DNA of 64,000 bases from Azotobacter vinelandii (lineage in GTDB: Bacteria > Pseudomonadota > Gammaproteobacteria > Pseudomonadales > Pseudomonadaceae). The translations under genes and the position numbers were made by a program. Location of the stretch: NCBI RefSeq assembly GCF_001571105.1, contig NZ_BCTD01000008.1. One strand, 5' to 3'. Shown one piece after another: positions 30,145 to 42,582 of this stretch; positions within the stretch are counted from its first letter, which is position 1, and each line of letters opens with the position of its first letter. The notes below the pieces were generated by a model. That model did not search any database. It had not been told where the DNA came from and saw only the letters and a list, made by a program, of their open reading frames with translations.

Positions 30145-30145
30145 A

Positions 30146-32941
<2,796 letters not shown>

Positions 32942-33228
32942 GTCCTGTTCATGATTCCGGCATGCGGCCCGGCGCTCCGGCAGCGGGCTTCCCCGCCGCG
33001 GACATGGGCTGGATCACGAGGGGCCTGTCCTTGCCTCCATCCATCGACCGGCGCTCTCACCGGCAGGAAGGGGGTCTTCGGATATCCACCCAAGCATGCC
33101 TCAAGCCTAGCTGGCGGTCGGCATCCCGGTGCAGGAAGGGAGCTCTCCGGCGGACCGGACAGGAACCGCGGGCGAGAAACCGTGCGCCGGCCTGGAGGAA
33201 GGGAGAACGGCCATGCGACGGAGGACGA

Positions 33229-33693
33229 TCAGTGGGCGACGCGGCTGGTGCCGTTGACGGTCAGGATGCGCACCCGCTCGCCGACCCGGAACACCTCGTT
33301 CGGCTGCACTTCCTGCACATAGGCACGCATGCTGCCGTCGTCCTCGCGTACGGTGACCTCGACACCCTGGGTACGGGTGATCCCCTCTTCCGCCGCGGCG
33401 CCGAGCATGCCGCCGGCCACAGCACCGATCACCGCCGCCACGGCGCTGCCACGGCCCTCGCCCACGCCGCTGCCGGCCACGCCGCCGACGATGCTGCCGG
33501 CGCCGGCGCCGATGGGTGTCTTGGTGCCCTCGATGCGCACCGGGCGCAAGGTCACTATGGTGCCCATGCGCACGGTCTGGACGGTACGCGCCTCCCCGCG
33601 CGAATAGACATCGCCGGTCAGGCTGGAGACGCAACCACCGAGCACCAGCGTCACGGCAGCGAAAGAGGCGATAAACAGAACGGGCTTGCGCAT
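33229..33693 (-). CDS. slyB: SlyB-family outer-membrane lipoprotein
   Basis: 154 residues. Lipobox VLGGC (Cys21), then SSLTGDVYSRGEARTVQTVRMGTI, a glycine-zipper segment (GAGAGSIVGGVAGSGVGEGRGSAVAAVIGAVAGGMLG, about 72-108) and a C-terminal QVQ-type beta part (EVQPNEVFRVGERVRIL). This is the SlyB/PcpF pattern of envelope-stability lipoproteins. It lies upstream of mnhA on the same strand across 287 bp in which I see no gene. The same neighbour pair occurs in P. aeruginosa. Confidence 0.88.
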   Translation of the reverse strand: MRKPVLFIASFAAVTLVLGGCVSSLTGDVYSRGEARTVQTVRMGTIVTLRPVRIEGTKTPIGAGAGSIVGGVAGSGVGEGRGSAVAAVIGAVAGGMLGAAAEEGITRTQGVEVTVREDDGSMRAYVQEVQPNEVFRVGERVRILTVNGTSRVAH

Positions 33694-33849
33694 TGCGTTT
33701 ACTCCGGATGAGTCATGCCAATTATTAAAAGCCCGTCACCTCCCCTTGTCACGGCGCATTCGTGCCGCGCCGAACCGGATAGCCGACGCTGCGCTCCCCA
33801 CTTTCCGGCCTTGGGCGGATCGGCTAGGGTGACGGCCGGGAGGACTGTC

Positions 33850-34086
33850 ATGGACTACTTCATCGTTTTCGTCACCACCGTGACCGGGCTGTATTTTCAC
33901 TGGTGGCTGTATGTGCGCATCAAGCGCTGGATGGATCGCGATCTGGCCCTGTCCCTCGCCGGTCAGGACCAGGCCAGGCGCGACTACATGCTGGAACGCC
34001 TCGACGAAGCCCGGAGGCAGGGCGTCAAGCGCCGCGATCTGCTGCGCTGGCTGGAGCGCGCGGCGGCCGACTATCCCGCCTCCTGA
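33850..34086 (+). CDS. Small membrane-anchored hypothetical protein
   Basis: 78 residues: an N-terminal hydrophobic helix (MDYFIVFVTTVTGLYFHWWLYV), then a basic amphipathic region ending in LDEARRQGVKRRDLLRWLERAAADYPAS. The ATG at 33850 is preceded by GGGAGGA at 7 bases. I do not recognise a domain. Convergent with pdxH. Confidence 0.7.
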   Translation: MDYFIVFVTTVTGLYFHWWLYVRIKRWMDRDLALSLAGQDQARRDYMLERLDEARRQGVKRRDLLRWLERAAADYPAS

Positions 34087-34147
34087 ACAGCGGCCAGGGC
34101 CCCATCCGCGCGGAAGGCGCTCCCGGACGAGGCCCCGTCGGGTCGGT

Positions 34148-34795
34148 CTAGGGCGCCAGGCGCTCGCGCACCCAGCCACCCTTCTCCAGACGGTAGTTGA
34201 GCCGGTCGTGCAGGCGGCTGGCGCGCCCCTGCCAGAACTCGATGCGATCGGGCAGCAGGCGGTAACCGCCCCAGTGTCCGGGACAATGCGGCGCCTGATC
34301 GAGAAAGCGCTTCTCGGTCAACGCCAGCAGTTCTTCCAGCTCGGTGCGGTCGCGGATCACCCGACTCTGTGGCGAAGCCCAGGCGCCGAGGCGACTACCC
34401 AGGGGACGCACCTGGAAGTAAGCGTCGGACTCCTGCGACGAAACCTTTTCGACTTCTCCCTCGATGCGCACCTGACGTTCCAGGGTGGGCCAGAAGAAGG
34501 TCATGGCGGCGAAGGGTCGCGCTCTAAGCTGCTGCCCTTTGGCGCTCTCGTAGTTGCTGAAGAAGGTGAAGCCCCGCTCGTCCACGCCCTTCAGCAGCAG
34601 CACCCGGCAATGGGGCCGACCGTTGCCGTCCACGGTGGCCAGACTCATGGCGTTGGGCTCGACAGGCAACTGCTCGGTCTTCATCGCCTCGGCGAACCAC
34701 TGATGGAACAAAGAAAAGGGTTCGAGCGGGGCTTCGGCCTCGCAAAGGCCGGAGCGGCTATAGTCACGGCGCATGTCGGCCAGTGTCTGGGGCAT
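34148..34795 (-). CDS. pdxH: Pyridoxamine 5'-phosphate oxidase
   Basis: 215 residues (E. coli 218). Makes pyridoxal 5'-phosphate from pyridoxamine or pyridoxine phosphate using FMN and oxygen. Motifs: MSLATVDGNGRPHCRVLLLKGVDERGFTFFSNYES (FMN and substrate loop), AMTFFWPTLERQVRIEG and WGGYRLLPDRIEFWQGRASRLHDR. The ATG at 34795 gives the normal MPQTLADMRRDY opening; the frame is open further upstream without similarity. Confidence 0.97.
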   Translation of the reverse strand: MPQTLADMRRDYSRSGLCEAEAPLEPFSLFHQWFAEAMKTEQLPVEPNAMSLATVDGNGRPHCRVLLLKGVDERGFTFFSNYESAKGQQLRARPFAAMTFFWPTLERQVRIEGEVEKVSSQESDAYFQVRPLGSRLGAWASPQSRVIRDRTELEELLALTEKRFLDQAPHCPGHWGGYRLLPDRIEFWQGRASRLHDRLNYRLEKGGWVRERLAP

Positions 34796-34844
34796 GGGGG
34801 GTTCCTTCGAATGAATAGCAGTCAGCCAAAGTCTAACTAGACAA

Positions 34845-35492
34845 CTATCGCTTCGCTTGATCTGAAGCAACCACCCGAATTCCTGGCGCGCCGTACTGGG
34901 CTAGCACGGCAGGCAGGCTGCTCCGGGTGGTCAGGTACATCTCCACCCGGCGATTGAGAGAGCGCCCGTCCTTGTTGGCATTGCTGGAGCGCGGAACATC
35001 GGAACCCATCCCCTTGTACATCAGGCGGTCATGGTGCAGGCCGCTCATGCGGAAGATCGCCGCCATGGACTGCGCCCGCTCCTGGCTCAGCCTGTTGGTC
35101 AGCTCGGCCGAACCGCTGCTGTCTCCATGCCCCAGCAGCAGCACGGCCACTTCGCGATCCTGCGCCGCCAGCTTGGCCACCCGGCTGAGCGGGCCCAGGG
35201 TCGCCACCAGCAGCATGCTCGGCCGATCCGGGTTGAACGAGCTGTCCACCGGGGCCGTCACGACCAGCAGATCGCCACGACGCTCCACCTCGAACTGACT
35301 CCCCTTGACGGCCTCGCGTACGCTCGCCTCGTGATCCGCGACCCAGGCCCGACTCTCCCTGGATTCGAAATTGGCTACCGACGAGCCGGACCTGCCGGCC
35401 TGAGCGCCGACACGTTCCTGTTTGCCGGTGGTGCTGCAGGCGGTGATGGCCATGCAGAGAATCAGGGTGCTGCTATTAATGAGAAGTTTCAT
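34845..35492 (-). CDS. OmpA-family lipoprotein
   Basis: 215 residues. Signal peptide with lipobox ITAC (Cys19), then a spacer, then a C-terminal OmpA/Pal domain that binds peptidoglycan: LLGHGDSSGSAELTNRLSQERAQSMAAIFRMSGLHHDRLMYKGMG...RSLNRRVEMYL. The family Asp-Arg pair is recognisable. The ATG at 35492 begins the signal peptide; the frame is open upstream. P. aeruginosa has an OmpA-family gene at the same place beside pdxH. Confidence 0.88.
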   Translation of the reverse strand: MKLLINSSTLILCMAITACSTTGKQERVGAQAGRSGSSVANFESRESRAWVADHEASVREAVKGSQFEVERRGDLLVVTAPVDSSFNPDRPSMLLVATLGPLSRVAKLAAQDREVAVLLLGHGDSSGSAELTNRLSQERAQSMAAIFRMSGLHHDRLMYKGMGSDVPRSSNANKDGRSLNRRVEMYLTTRSSLPAVLAQYGAPGIRVVASDQAKR

Positions 35493-35636
35493 CGACAGAT
35501 CCCGTTGCAAGGAAAGTTCTATGGGAGATGAGGTGTCACGGGCAGCATGACGGTAACAGGCCTCGAGGTCGAGTTTTGAGTCTGGCCGCAACCTCGGCGC
35601 AAGCAAGGCATTGCCTTGGCAGACAGACGAGTGGCT

Positions 35637-36788
35637 TCAACCCAGGCATTCTCCCGCCAGGCGAGCCAGCTTCTGCGCCCGTGGGTCCATCAGAATGTAG
35701 GGGCCCAGACTGTTGGTGACGAAGCCGAAGGCCAGTTCGCGCTCGGGATCGGCGAAACCGCAGGAGCCGCCGGCGCCGGGATGGCCGAAGGCCCTGGGGC
35801 CGAGCGCGAAGGTGGCATTGGCCAGCGCGGGCTGATCGAGCATGCAGCCGAGACCGAAGCGGGTCGGGGTGAGCAGGGTGCGGTCCTCGCCACAGCTGTG
35901 CTCGCGCGTCATTTCGTCGAGCAGTTCGTCCGGCAGCAGACGCCCGTCGAGCAGCCCGGCATAGAAGCCCGCCAGGGAGCGCGCATTGCCATGGCCGTTC
36001 GCCGCAGGCTGGTGCATGCGCCGCCACTCGGGCTTGTTGCTGCTGTTCAGGATCGACGGCGGATTGGTGAAGGCGCGGCTGCTGAGAGTCTCCGGCTCGC
36101 TCATCGTGACCCTGACCAGGCGCTGGGCGGCGGCATCGCCCGGATTGCCCTTGTTCCGCGAGATATGCGCGACCCGGTGGAATTCGGCGTCGTCCAGCCC
36201 GACATGGAAATCCAGGCCGAGCGGCCGGGCGACGCGTGCCGCGATCGAGTGGCCGGGCTCGCGACCGTCGGCGCGTCGCAGCAGTTCGCCGATCAGCCAG
36301 CCGAAGGTGATCGGCGCATAGCCATGCCCTCCGTTGCGGGGGCTCCACCAGGGCGCCTCGGCGGCCAGCGCCTCGGTCATGACTCGCCAGTCGTAGAGCA
36401 TTTCCGCCGCCAGCGGCGCGCGGATCGCCGGCAAGCCCGCCTGATGGCAGAGCAGTTGGCGCAGGGTGATCCGTTCCTTGCCGGCGGCGGCGAACTCCGG
36501 CCACAGCCGGGCCACCGGGGCATCGAGATCCAGCTTGCCCTCCTCCACCAGTTGCAGGGCGGCAACCGTGGCGAAGGGTTTGGTGCAGGAAAACAGGTTG
36601 GCGATGGTATCGCTCTGCCAGGCCTCGCCGTCTTCGCGGCCGGCGAGCCCGGCCCAGAGGTCCACCACGGTTTCTCCGCCGACCTGGACGCAGAGTGCCG
36701 CGCCGCGGGTCTGCCCGTCCTCGAACAGGGCGGCGAGCGCGTCCTTCAGCGCCTCGAACTTGAGGTCGAAATAGCCTTGAACCTGCAC
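35637..36788 (-). CDS. Family VIII esterase / class C beta-lactamase-like serine hydrolase
   Basis: 383 residues. The catalytic S-x-x-K is S67-C-T-K70 (NLFSCTKPFATVAALQLVEEGKLDLD). GYAPITFGWLIGELLRR gives the Tyr of the Y-x-x motif, and GHPGAGGSCGFADPERELAFGFVTN the W/H-x-G-like third motif. No signal peptide, so it is cytoplasmic, which fits an esterase (EstB type) rather than a true beta-lactamase. Substrate unknown. GAGAAACG upstream of the start. In P. aeruginosa a probable esterase occupies the same place. Confidence 0.88.
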   Translation of the reverse strand: MQVQGYFDLKFEALKDALAALFEDGQTRGAALCVQVGGETVVDLWAGLAGREDGEAWQSDTIANLFSCTKPFATVAALQLVEEGKLDLDAPVARLWPEFAAAGKERITLRQLLCHQAGLPAIRAPLAAEMLYDWRVMTEALAAEAPWWSPRNGGHGYAPITFGWLIGELLRRADGREPGHSIAARVARPLGLDFHVGLDDAEFHRVAHISRNKGNPGDAAAQRLVRVTMSEPETLSSRAFTNPPSILNSSNKPEWRRMHQPAANGHGNARSLAGFYAGLLDGRLLPDELLDEMTREHSCGEDRTLLTPTRFGLGCMLDQPALANATFALGPRAFGHPGAGGSCGFADPERELAFGFVTNSLGPYILMDPRAQKLARLAGECLG

Positions 36789-36869
36789 CTTCGTTTCTCC
36801 TGGCAGTACAACCGTTCGCCATTCTCCCAGCCGCGGCGGGGGTTTGTGAACTCCCGCACGGGGCCGCCT

Positions 36870-39275
36870 TCACTGTGTCCTGGCTGGTGCCGCGGCGGGA
36901 GCGCCGCCCTCCGTCTTCAGCTGTCCGGCGGCGGGCGTGGCAACCGGCTCGAAGGCCTTGCCCACTTTCAGGTTGGCCTTGCGCAACGCCTCGACGAAAC
37001 CGGCGAATGGTCGATCGGTGACGCCGACCAGACCGATATGGCCGTTCTCGCCATCGAGCAGGCGCCCGGTCGCCGGCTGGTCGAGATACTGGAACCAGTG
37101 CATGCCAACGATGAAGGGCTCGGCCAGGGCTCGCTCCAGGAAGTGGGCATAGGCCGGGCCGCGCTCTTCTTCCTTGTACACCTCGGCCACGCCACCCCAG
37201 AACGGGCCGCGATCCCGCGAACCGAAATGGAACTCGCTGACCAGCATCGGCTTGTCCAGCTTGCGCAAGGCCTCGAAGTCATAACCGTGCTGGGGCTCGC
37301 GGGTGTAGAAGTTGAAGCTCAGCACGTCGCAGTACTTGGCGCAGGCCTCGACCGCTTCGGGAGTGCTAATGGCGAAGCGGCCACCGAGCAGCAGATGGTC
37401 GGGCGCATGCCACTTCAGCGACTCGGCGATGGTCTTGAAGTAAGTGTCGGCGAAGAGCTGCTGGAAGCGTTGCAGATCCTCCTCGATGGCCGGATGCTCC
37501 GGGCTCGGCAGGGGCGCCTCGAACCCCGGATCCTCCATCAGCTCCCAGGCGGGCAGTTCGATGCCCCAGGCGGCGGAGAGCCCCTGCTGGTTGCGATAAC
37601 GGTCGCGCAACAACTTGAGGAAGGCGCGCTTGGCAGGCATGTCGGTGGTCTGCCGCAGGGTGCCGTAGGCCAGGGCATAGCGGGCCTTCGGATCCGTCCC
37701 CGGCGCGGCCCAACTGAGCTCGTTGTCGGCGAAGTAGCCGATCACCCAGGGGTCGTTCCGGTGATCGCGGGTAGCGATGGCGATGGCCCGCTCGACAGCC
37801 ATGGCGAAGCGCGGGTCGAAGGGATCGGGCATGCCGCCCCACCAGTCGTGGCCGGTGGAGATGGTGGCGTAGTCGCCACGGATCAGCAGCGGAATCGTGT
37901 AGGGTATCCGGTGCATCGCTCCCAGGGAGAGATCGCTCCAGTTGCCGAGGGTATTGAAACCCCAGGCCTGCAGGCGGTCCAAGGTGTGCCCGCGCCAGCG
38001 CAGGGCGTCGAAGAACTGCACGACGCACGGCGGCGCGGCGGTCGGCTGCTTGGCGGGAGCCGGTTGTCCGGGGGCCGGCGTGCCGCCCTCCGGAGCGACC
38101 TGAACGTTGTCCGGTTCCTCTTCCATGGGAGCTGCCGGCAACACGCGCTCCGGCTCGGCGGCCTGCTCCACGGGCGGTTTGCAACTCTGTCCGTAGGTCC
38201 GATAGAGATTCGCCCGATAGAAATCGTACCAGCGCCCATGGGCGAACTGTCGCCCGTCGTTGGCGCCGGTGGCCTGGCGGCTGTCCCCGGCCCCATAGAA
38301 GGCGCCCAGCGGCTCCTCCTTGCCGGGCAGGGCGAGGAACATCTCCTCGCGCCCTTCGACGTAGGTCCGGCTGTTGCCGGAAGAGACCGTGTTCACGCCG
38401 AGAGAAAAGAACGGATGGCCGTCCGGCGTCACCAGGTACCAGCGGCCCTCGTGCCTGGCCACCCGGAAGAAGCCCGTGGCCTCCAGTTGCGGTCCTTTCA
38501 GCCAGCCGCCGAAGCGGTCCAGCTCCGGCCGCCCGACCAGCCAGCGATCGAGCTGCGCCCGCTCCTGCTCGGCCGCCGTCTTCAGTTGCTTGTCGCTGTT
38601 CACCTTCTCCGGCCAGTCGCCGCGGCTGTACTGCCCATAGGCATCGACGATCCCCCGGTAGGCCGCCGGCTCGAGATCCTCGCGCACGCCGAAGCGGCCG
38701 AGCAGAATGCTCTGCTGCACGTCCGGTCTCTCCAGGGAGAGGCTCACCGCCTGCACCTGACGCGGATCGATCTCGCCTTCCAGGGTGGTCGCCACCAGCA
38801 GGCGCTGGTTTTCATGGGTCCAGGGCATCGGCGGCGCGGCGCGCATGCCATGCGCCCTGGGCGAGCTGACGCGCAGCGGCAGTACCAGGGTCTGCGCCGG
38901 ACCGGCCGGCAGGGCGACCTGACTCCTGAGAACCTTGCCGTCGGCGCTCTCGATGCTCACCTGCAGGGTCAACGCCCAGTCCATGGCATTCTGGATGCGC
39001 AGGCTGACCGCGCCGGCGGAAGACCAGTCCCAGTTGCCCTGCTGCGGCGTCAGACGCAGGCTGGGCCGCTCCTGCGGATTGAAGGTGACTCTTCGGAGCA
39101 CATCTCCTCCCGCCGTGGTCTCCGCGGTCAGTTCCGGCAGGAAGGCGCCTTCGCCCTTGACCTGCACCACATCGGTGGGGCGCACGAAGTTGAACAGCGT
39201 CTGCTCGTCGGCCGCCCGTGCCGACAGGGGCACCAGGCAGCAGGCGAACAGCAGGGGAACCAGGGGACGGATCAT
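36870..39275 (-). CDS. Exported beta-agarase-like glycoside hydrolase
   Basis: 801 residues with a signal peptide (MIRPLVPLLFACCLVPLSARA). An N-terminal beta-sandwich region (about 25-200) precedes a (beta/alpha)8 barrel. In the barrel GYFADNELSW gives the probable acid/base Glu519 (Asn-Glu) and PMLVSEFHFGS the nucleophile Glu681, the GH clan-A arrangement; EGRWYLVTPDGHPFFSLGVN is the entry motif of agarase-like GH50/GH42 proteins. A Pro/Ala/Glu-rich insertion (about 362-420) flanked by two Cys splits the barrel. Substrate is unknown; a role in exopolysaccharide or alginate turnover is only a guess. Confidence 0.82.
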   Translation of the reverse strand: MIRPLVPLLFACCLVPLSARAADEQTLFNFVRPTDVVQVKGEGAFLPELTAETTAGGDVLRRVTFNPQERPSLRLTPQQGNWDWSSAGAVSLRIQNAMDWALTLQVSIESADGKVLRSQVALPAGPAQTLVLPLRVSSPRAHGMRAAPPMPWTHENQRLLVATTLEGEIDPRQVQAVSLSLERPDVQQSILLGRFGVREDLEPAAYRGIVDAYGQYSRGDWPEKVNSDKQLKTAAEQERAQLDRWLVGRPELDRFGGWLKGPQLEATGFFRVARHEGRWYLVTPDGHPFFSLGVNTVSSGNSRTYVEGREEMFLALPGKEEPLGAFYGAGDSRQATGANDGRQFAHGRWYDFYRANLYRTYGQSCKPPVEQAAEPERVLPAAPMEEEPDNVQVAPEGGTPAPGQPAPAKQPTAAPPCVVQFFDALRWRGHTLDRLQAWGFNTLGNWSDLSLGAMHRIPYTIPLLIRGDYATISTGHDWWGGMPDPFDPRFAMAVERAIAIATRDHRNDPWVIGYFADNELSWAAPGTDPKARYALAYGTLRQTTDMPAKRAFLKLLRDRYRNQQGLSAAWGIELPAWELMEDPGFEAPLPSPEHPAIEEDLQRFQQLFADTYFKTIAESLKWHAPDHLLLGGRFAISTPEAVEACAKYCDVLSFNFYTREPQHGYDFEALRKLDKPMLVSEFHFGSRDRGPFWGGVAEVYKEEERGPAYAHFLERALAEPFIVGMHWFQYLDQPATGRLLDGENGHIGLVGVTDRPFAGFVEALRKANLKVGKAFEPVATPAAGQLKTEGGAPAAAPARTQ

Positions 39276-39482
39276 CGAGCTTGCTCTCCAGCGGGACGGA
39301 GGTGGACAACAGAGTCGGCATGATGCCAGTCACTTTGGCTATGGTGAAGCAAGGCATTGACCGGACAGTCTATTTTCTCGCCATCCGGCTGGCGCGGATG
39401 TGAGCGGTATACGGCAGGAATTGGCCCGGACGGCTCGACGGAAACCCGCCCGGCCCCGCGGCAAGCCCCGACCACGGCGGCG

Positions 39483-41627
39483 TCAGCCGATCTCCCGGCG
39501 GAACGGCGGCAACGCCTCGAGGATCGCCTTGCCGTAACGCTGGGTCACCACCCGGCGATCCAGCAGGGTGATGATGCCGCGGTCTTGCTCGGTGCGCAGC
39601 AGGCGACCGCAGGCCTGGACCAGACGCAACGAGGCATCGGGCACGGCGATCTCCATGAAGGGATTGCCGCCGCGGGCCTCGATCCATTCGGCCAGCGCCG
39701 CCTCCACCGGGTCGTCGGGCACGGCGAAGGGGATCTTGGCGATGACCACGTGCTCGCAGTAGGCGCCGGGCAGATCGATGCCCTCGGCGAAACTGGCCAG
39801 ACCGAACAGCACGCTGGACTCGCCCTCGTCGACCCGCGCCCTGTGCCGGCTCAGGGTCTCCTGCTTGGACAGGTTGCCCTGGATCAGCACACGTTTGCGC
39901 CAGTCGCGCTCGAGGCCATCGAAGACGTCCTGCATCTGCCGGCGCGAGGAAAACAGCACCAGAACCCCGCGCGCGCCCTCCACCAGACGCGGCAGTTCGC
40001 GGACGATGGCGGCGGTGTGCGCGGTGGCATCGCGCGGATCGGCCTTGAGGTCCGGCACCCGTAGAAGGCCCGCCTCGGCATGGGCGAAGGGACTGGGCAC
40101 CACCGCGGTGACGGCGCTCTTCGGCAGCCCGGCGCGCATGCGGAAGCGATCGAAGCTGTTCAGCGCGGTCAGGGTGGCGGAGGTCAACAGCGCGCCATGG
40201 GCGATGCTCCACAGGTGGCGGCGCAGGGTCTCGGCGGCGAGGATCGGACTGGCGTCGACCTCGATGTCGTGCAGGGCGCCGCTCTCGGCCAGGGTCAGCC
40301 AGCGCGCCATCGGCGGGCTGTCCTCGGGGTCTTCCGCGGTGAAGGCGGTCCACAGTTGCCAGTTGCCCTCGGCCCGCGCCAGCAGGCTGCCGAACAGCGG
40401 ATACCACTCCTCCGCCTGGTGGCTGGCCAGGCCCATGCCGGGCTCGCCGTCCATGGCCTCCTTGAGCAGTTCGGTGAGCTGGGTGAAAAGCTCCACCAGC
40501 CTGGAAAATCCTTTCTTCAGTTCGAGGCCCAGCTCGCGCAGATGTTCTGGCACCACGCCGCCGACGAAGCGGTGGCGCGGCCTCTCGCGGCCGTCCAGGT
40601 CCTCACCGGCACGGAAGTCGGCCAACTGTTCGCAGGCGGCGAACATGAATTGCTGCTGGGTGCGCAACTCACGGGCCAGTTCCGGCACGCCCTCGATCAG
40701 CCGCCCCAGTTCGCCGGGCAATGGATGCTGGGCGAGCAGCCGGGTCAGGTTCTTTTCCACCTGTCCCAGCCAGTCGGCGGTCGAGCGCAGGCGGGTGAAA
40801 TGGGCGAAGTGGCCGATGGCCTTGTCCGGCAGGTGGTGCCCTTCGTCGAACACGTAGAGGGTGTCGCGCGGGTCGGGCAATACGGCGCCGCCGCCCAGGG
40901 CGAGATCGGCGAGCACCATATCGTGGTTGGTGACGATCACGTCGACCTTGGTCATCCCCTCGCGTGCCTTGTAGAAGGCGCACTGCTGGAAGTTCGGACA
41001 GTGCCGGCCGGTGCACTGGCTGTGATCGGTGGTCAACCGCGACCAGGTATCGTCCTCGATGGCCTGCGGCCAGGCATCGCGGTCACCGTCCCAGCGGTTG
41101 CCGGCGAGCTTCTCGATCATCTGGGCGAACAGCTTCTGGCTGGCCTCGTCGACATCGATGCGAAAGCCCTCCTCCTCGAACAACTGGGCGGTGGCGCCCT
41201 GCGCCTGGCCCTCCTGCAACAGCAGGTCGAGCCTCGACAGACACAGGTAGCGGCCGCGCCCCTTGGCCAGGGCGAAACTGAAGCTCAGGCCGCTGTTGCG
41301 CATCAGGTCGGGCAGGTCCTTGTTGACGATCTGCTCCTGCAGGGCGACGGTCGCGGTGGCGATCACCAGGCGCTTGCCGGCCGCCTTGGCCGCGGGAATC
41401 GCCGCCAGGCTGTAGGCCACCGTCTTGCCGGTGCCGGTGCCGGCCTCCACCGCGACCACCGCCGGCTCGCCCTGGCGTCGCCCCTCGTCGTCGGTGGCGA
41501 TGGCCCCCAGGACTCTGGCCACCTCGGCGATCATCAAACGCTGGCCGTAGCGCGGCTTGAGCCCCTTGGCTTCGAGAAAGCGGGAGTAGGCACCCTGGAT
41601 CTGAGATTTGAGTTCGGCGCTGAGCAT
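39483..41627 (-). CDS. dinG: ATP-dependent DNA helicase DinG
   Basis: 714 residues (E. coli 716). Walker A EAGTGTGKT, then the iron-sulfur cysteines (CLSRLDLL; CTGRHCPNFQQC), the DEGH box in LYVFDEGHHLPDKA, FSSRRQMQDVFDGL and the C-terminal QACGRLLRTEQDRGIITLLDRRV. A 5'-3' superfamily 2 helicase that resolves R-loops and D-loops. ATG 41627 gives the family opening MLSAELKSQIQGAYSRFL. P. aeruginosa has the same gene at this place. Confidence 0.96.
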   Translation of the reverse strand: MLSAELKSQIQGAYSRFLEAKGLKPRYGQRLMIAEVARVLGAIATDDEGRRQGEPAVVAVEAGTGTGKTVAYSLAAIPAAKAAGKRLVIATATVALQEQIVNKDLPDLMRNSGLSFSFALAKGRGRYLCLSRLDLLLQEGQAQGATAQLFEEEGFRIDVDEASQKLFAQMIEKLAGNRWDGDRDAWPQAIEDDTWSRLTTDHSQCTGRHCPNFQQCAFYKAREGMTKVDVIVTNHDMVLADLALGGGAVLPDPRDTLYVFDEGHHLPDKAIGHFAHFTRLRSTADWLGQVEKNLTRLLAQHPLPGELGRLIEGVPELARELRTQQQFMFAACEQLADFRAGEDLDGRERPRHRFVGGVVPEHLRELGLELKKGFSRLVELFTQLTELLKEAMDGEPGMGLASHQAEEWYPLFGSLLARAEGNWQLWTAFTAEDPEDSPPMARWLTLAESGALHDIEVDASPILAAETLRRHLWSIAHGALLTSATLTALNSFDRFRMRAGLPKSAVTAVVPSPFAHAEAGLLRVPDLKADPRDATAHTAAIVRELPRLVEGARGVLVLFSSRRQMQDVFDGLERDWRKRVLIQGNLSKQETLSRHRARVDEGESSVLFGLASFAEGIDLPGAYCEHVVIAKIPFAVPDDPVEAALAEWIEARGGNPFMEIAVPDASLRLVQACGRLLRTEQDRGIITLLDRRVVTQRYGKAILEALPPFRREIG

Positions 41628-41722
41628 TCCGTTTCCCGAATCGAAACTGGACAAATTTTCAGTATGCAAAATGGGCGGCTATGATAGCGCGCGTTGCGCG
41701 GACCACCACCGGAGATTGCCGA

Positions 41723-42187
41723 ATGACGCTCTATTCCCTCACCTACACCCTGCACGTGCTGCCTGCCCTGATCTGGGTCGGCGGCATGTTCTTCGCCTGG
41801 ATGATCCTGCGCCCCGCCACGGTCAGCGAACTGGATACGCCGGCTCGGCTGAAGCTCTGGCCGGAAGTGTTCCGGCGCTTTTTCCAGTGGGTCTGGGCAG
41901 CGGTGGTAATGCTGCCTGTCACCGGGATCGGCCTGCTGCACCTGCGCTTTCCCAGCCTGGAGACGGCGCCGGCGTATGTGCACGTCATGATGGGCCTGTA
42001 CCTGGTGATGCTCGCCCTGTTCCTGCGCGTGCGCCTGCTACAACTGCCGCAATTGCGCCGGGCCGTGGAACTGCGCGACTGGCCGGCCGGCGGCGCAGCG
42101 CTGGGGCGGATCCGCCGGCTGGTGGGATTCAATCTGGTGCTCGGCCTGTCGCTGGTCGCCATCGCCGCCGCCCGGCCTATCTTCTGA
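41723..42187 (+). CDS. CopD-family membrane protein
   Basis: 154 residues, four hydrophobic helices. YTLHVLPALIWVGGMFFAWMILRP and APAYVHVMMGLYLVMLALFLRVRL carry the conserved His residues in membrane helices typical of CopD/HemJ-like proteins, which bind heme or copper. Exact role unknown. Divergent from dinG, 95 bp away. ATG 41723. Confidence 0.82.
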   Translation: MTLYSLTYTLHVLPALIWVGGMFFAWMILRPATVSELDTPARLKLWPEVFRRFFQWVWAAVVMLPVTGIGLLHLRFPSLETAPAYVHVMMGLYLVMLALFLRVRLLQLPQLRRAVELRDWPAGGAALGRIRRLVGFNLVLGLSLVAIAAARPIF

Positions 42188-42205
42188 AACCTTCGGCCGC
42201 CAGAG

Positions 42206-42469
42206 TCACCTGCGGCTATCCTTCGCTGGAACGTACAGGTGGAGGATGCCGAACAGCAGTATCTGCAGGCGAGTCCTCCAGCGTGGCGGATCGGTCTTGG
42301 CGGTACGCTCGAACAGCACCAGCGCGAGCAGGTGAGCGAACAGGAGCAGCCCGCCGCAGACCGGTAGCAAGAGATCGAAGGGCTTGTTCAAAGGCTGCAG
42401 GAAAGCTCCGGCAAGCGCCAGCCACAGCAGCAGAATCAGCACCTTCCCCAGGGTCACCAACAGTTTCAT
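42206..42469 (-). CDS. DUF1145 family inner-membrane protein (YhhL-like)
   Basis: 87 residues, two to three helices: LGKVLILLLWLALAGAFLQPLNKPFDLLLPVCGGLLLFAHLLALVLF, then the conserved RLQILLFGILHL. E. coli YhhL has the same pattern (MKWLINLGRL...KVRIFLFGVFELL). Function unknown. Convergent with the CopD-like gene (19 bp). Confidence 0.82.
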   Translation of the reverse strand: MKLLVTLGKVLILLLWLALAGAFLQPLNKPFDLLLPVCGGLLLFAHLLALVLFERTAKTDPPRWRTRLQILLFGILHLYVPAKDSRR

Positions 42470-42582
42470 CGCGCTCCCGTCATACGATATCCAGGCGGAA
42501 GATCCGTCGGGCGTCGTCGCCGGCACGGAACCCCATCGCCTTACTCTTGAATCTCAGCCGCATTCCCGATCGAGGACCTTCG

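Noticed and set aside
35637..36788. Beta-lactamase conferring drug resistance
   Set aside because: No signal peptide and an esterase-type context; a cytoplasmic enzyme would not protect against beta-lactams.
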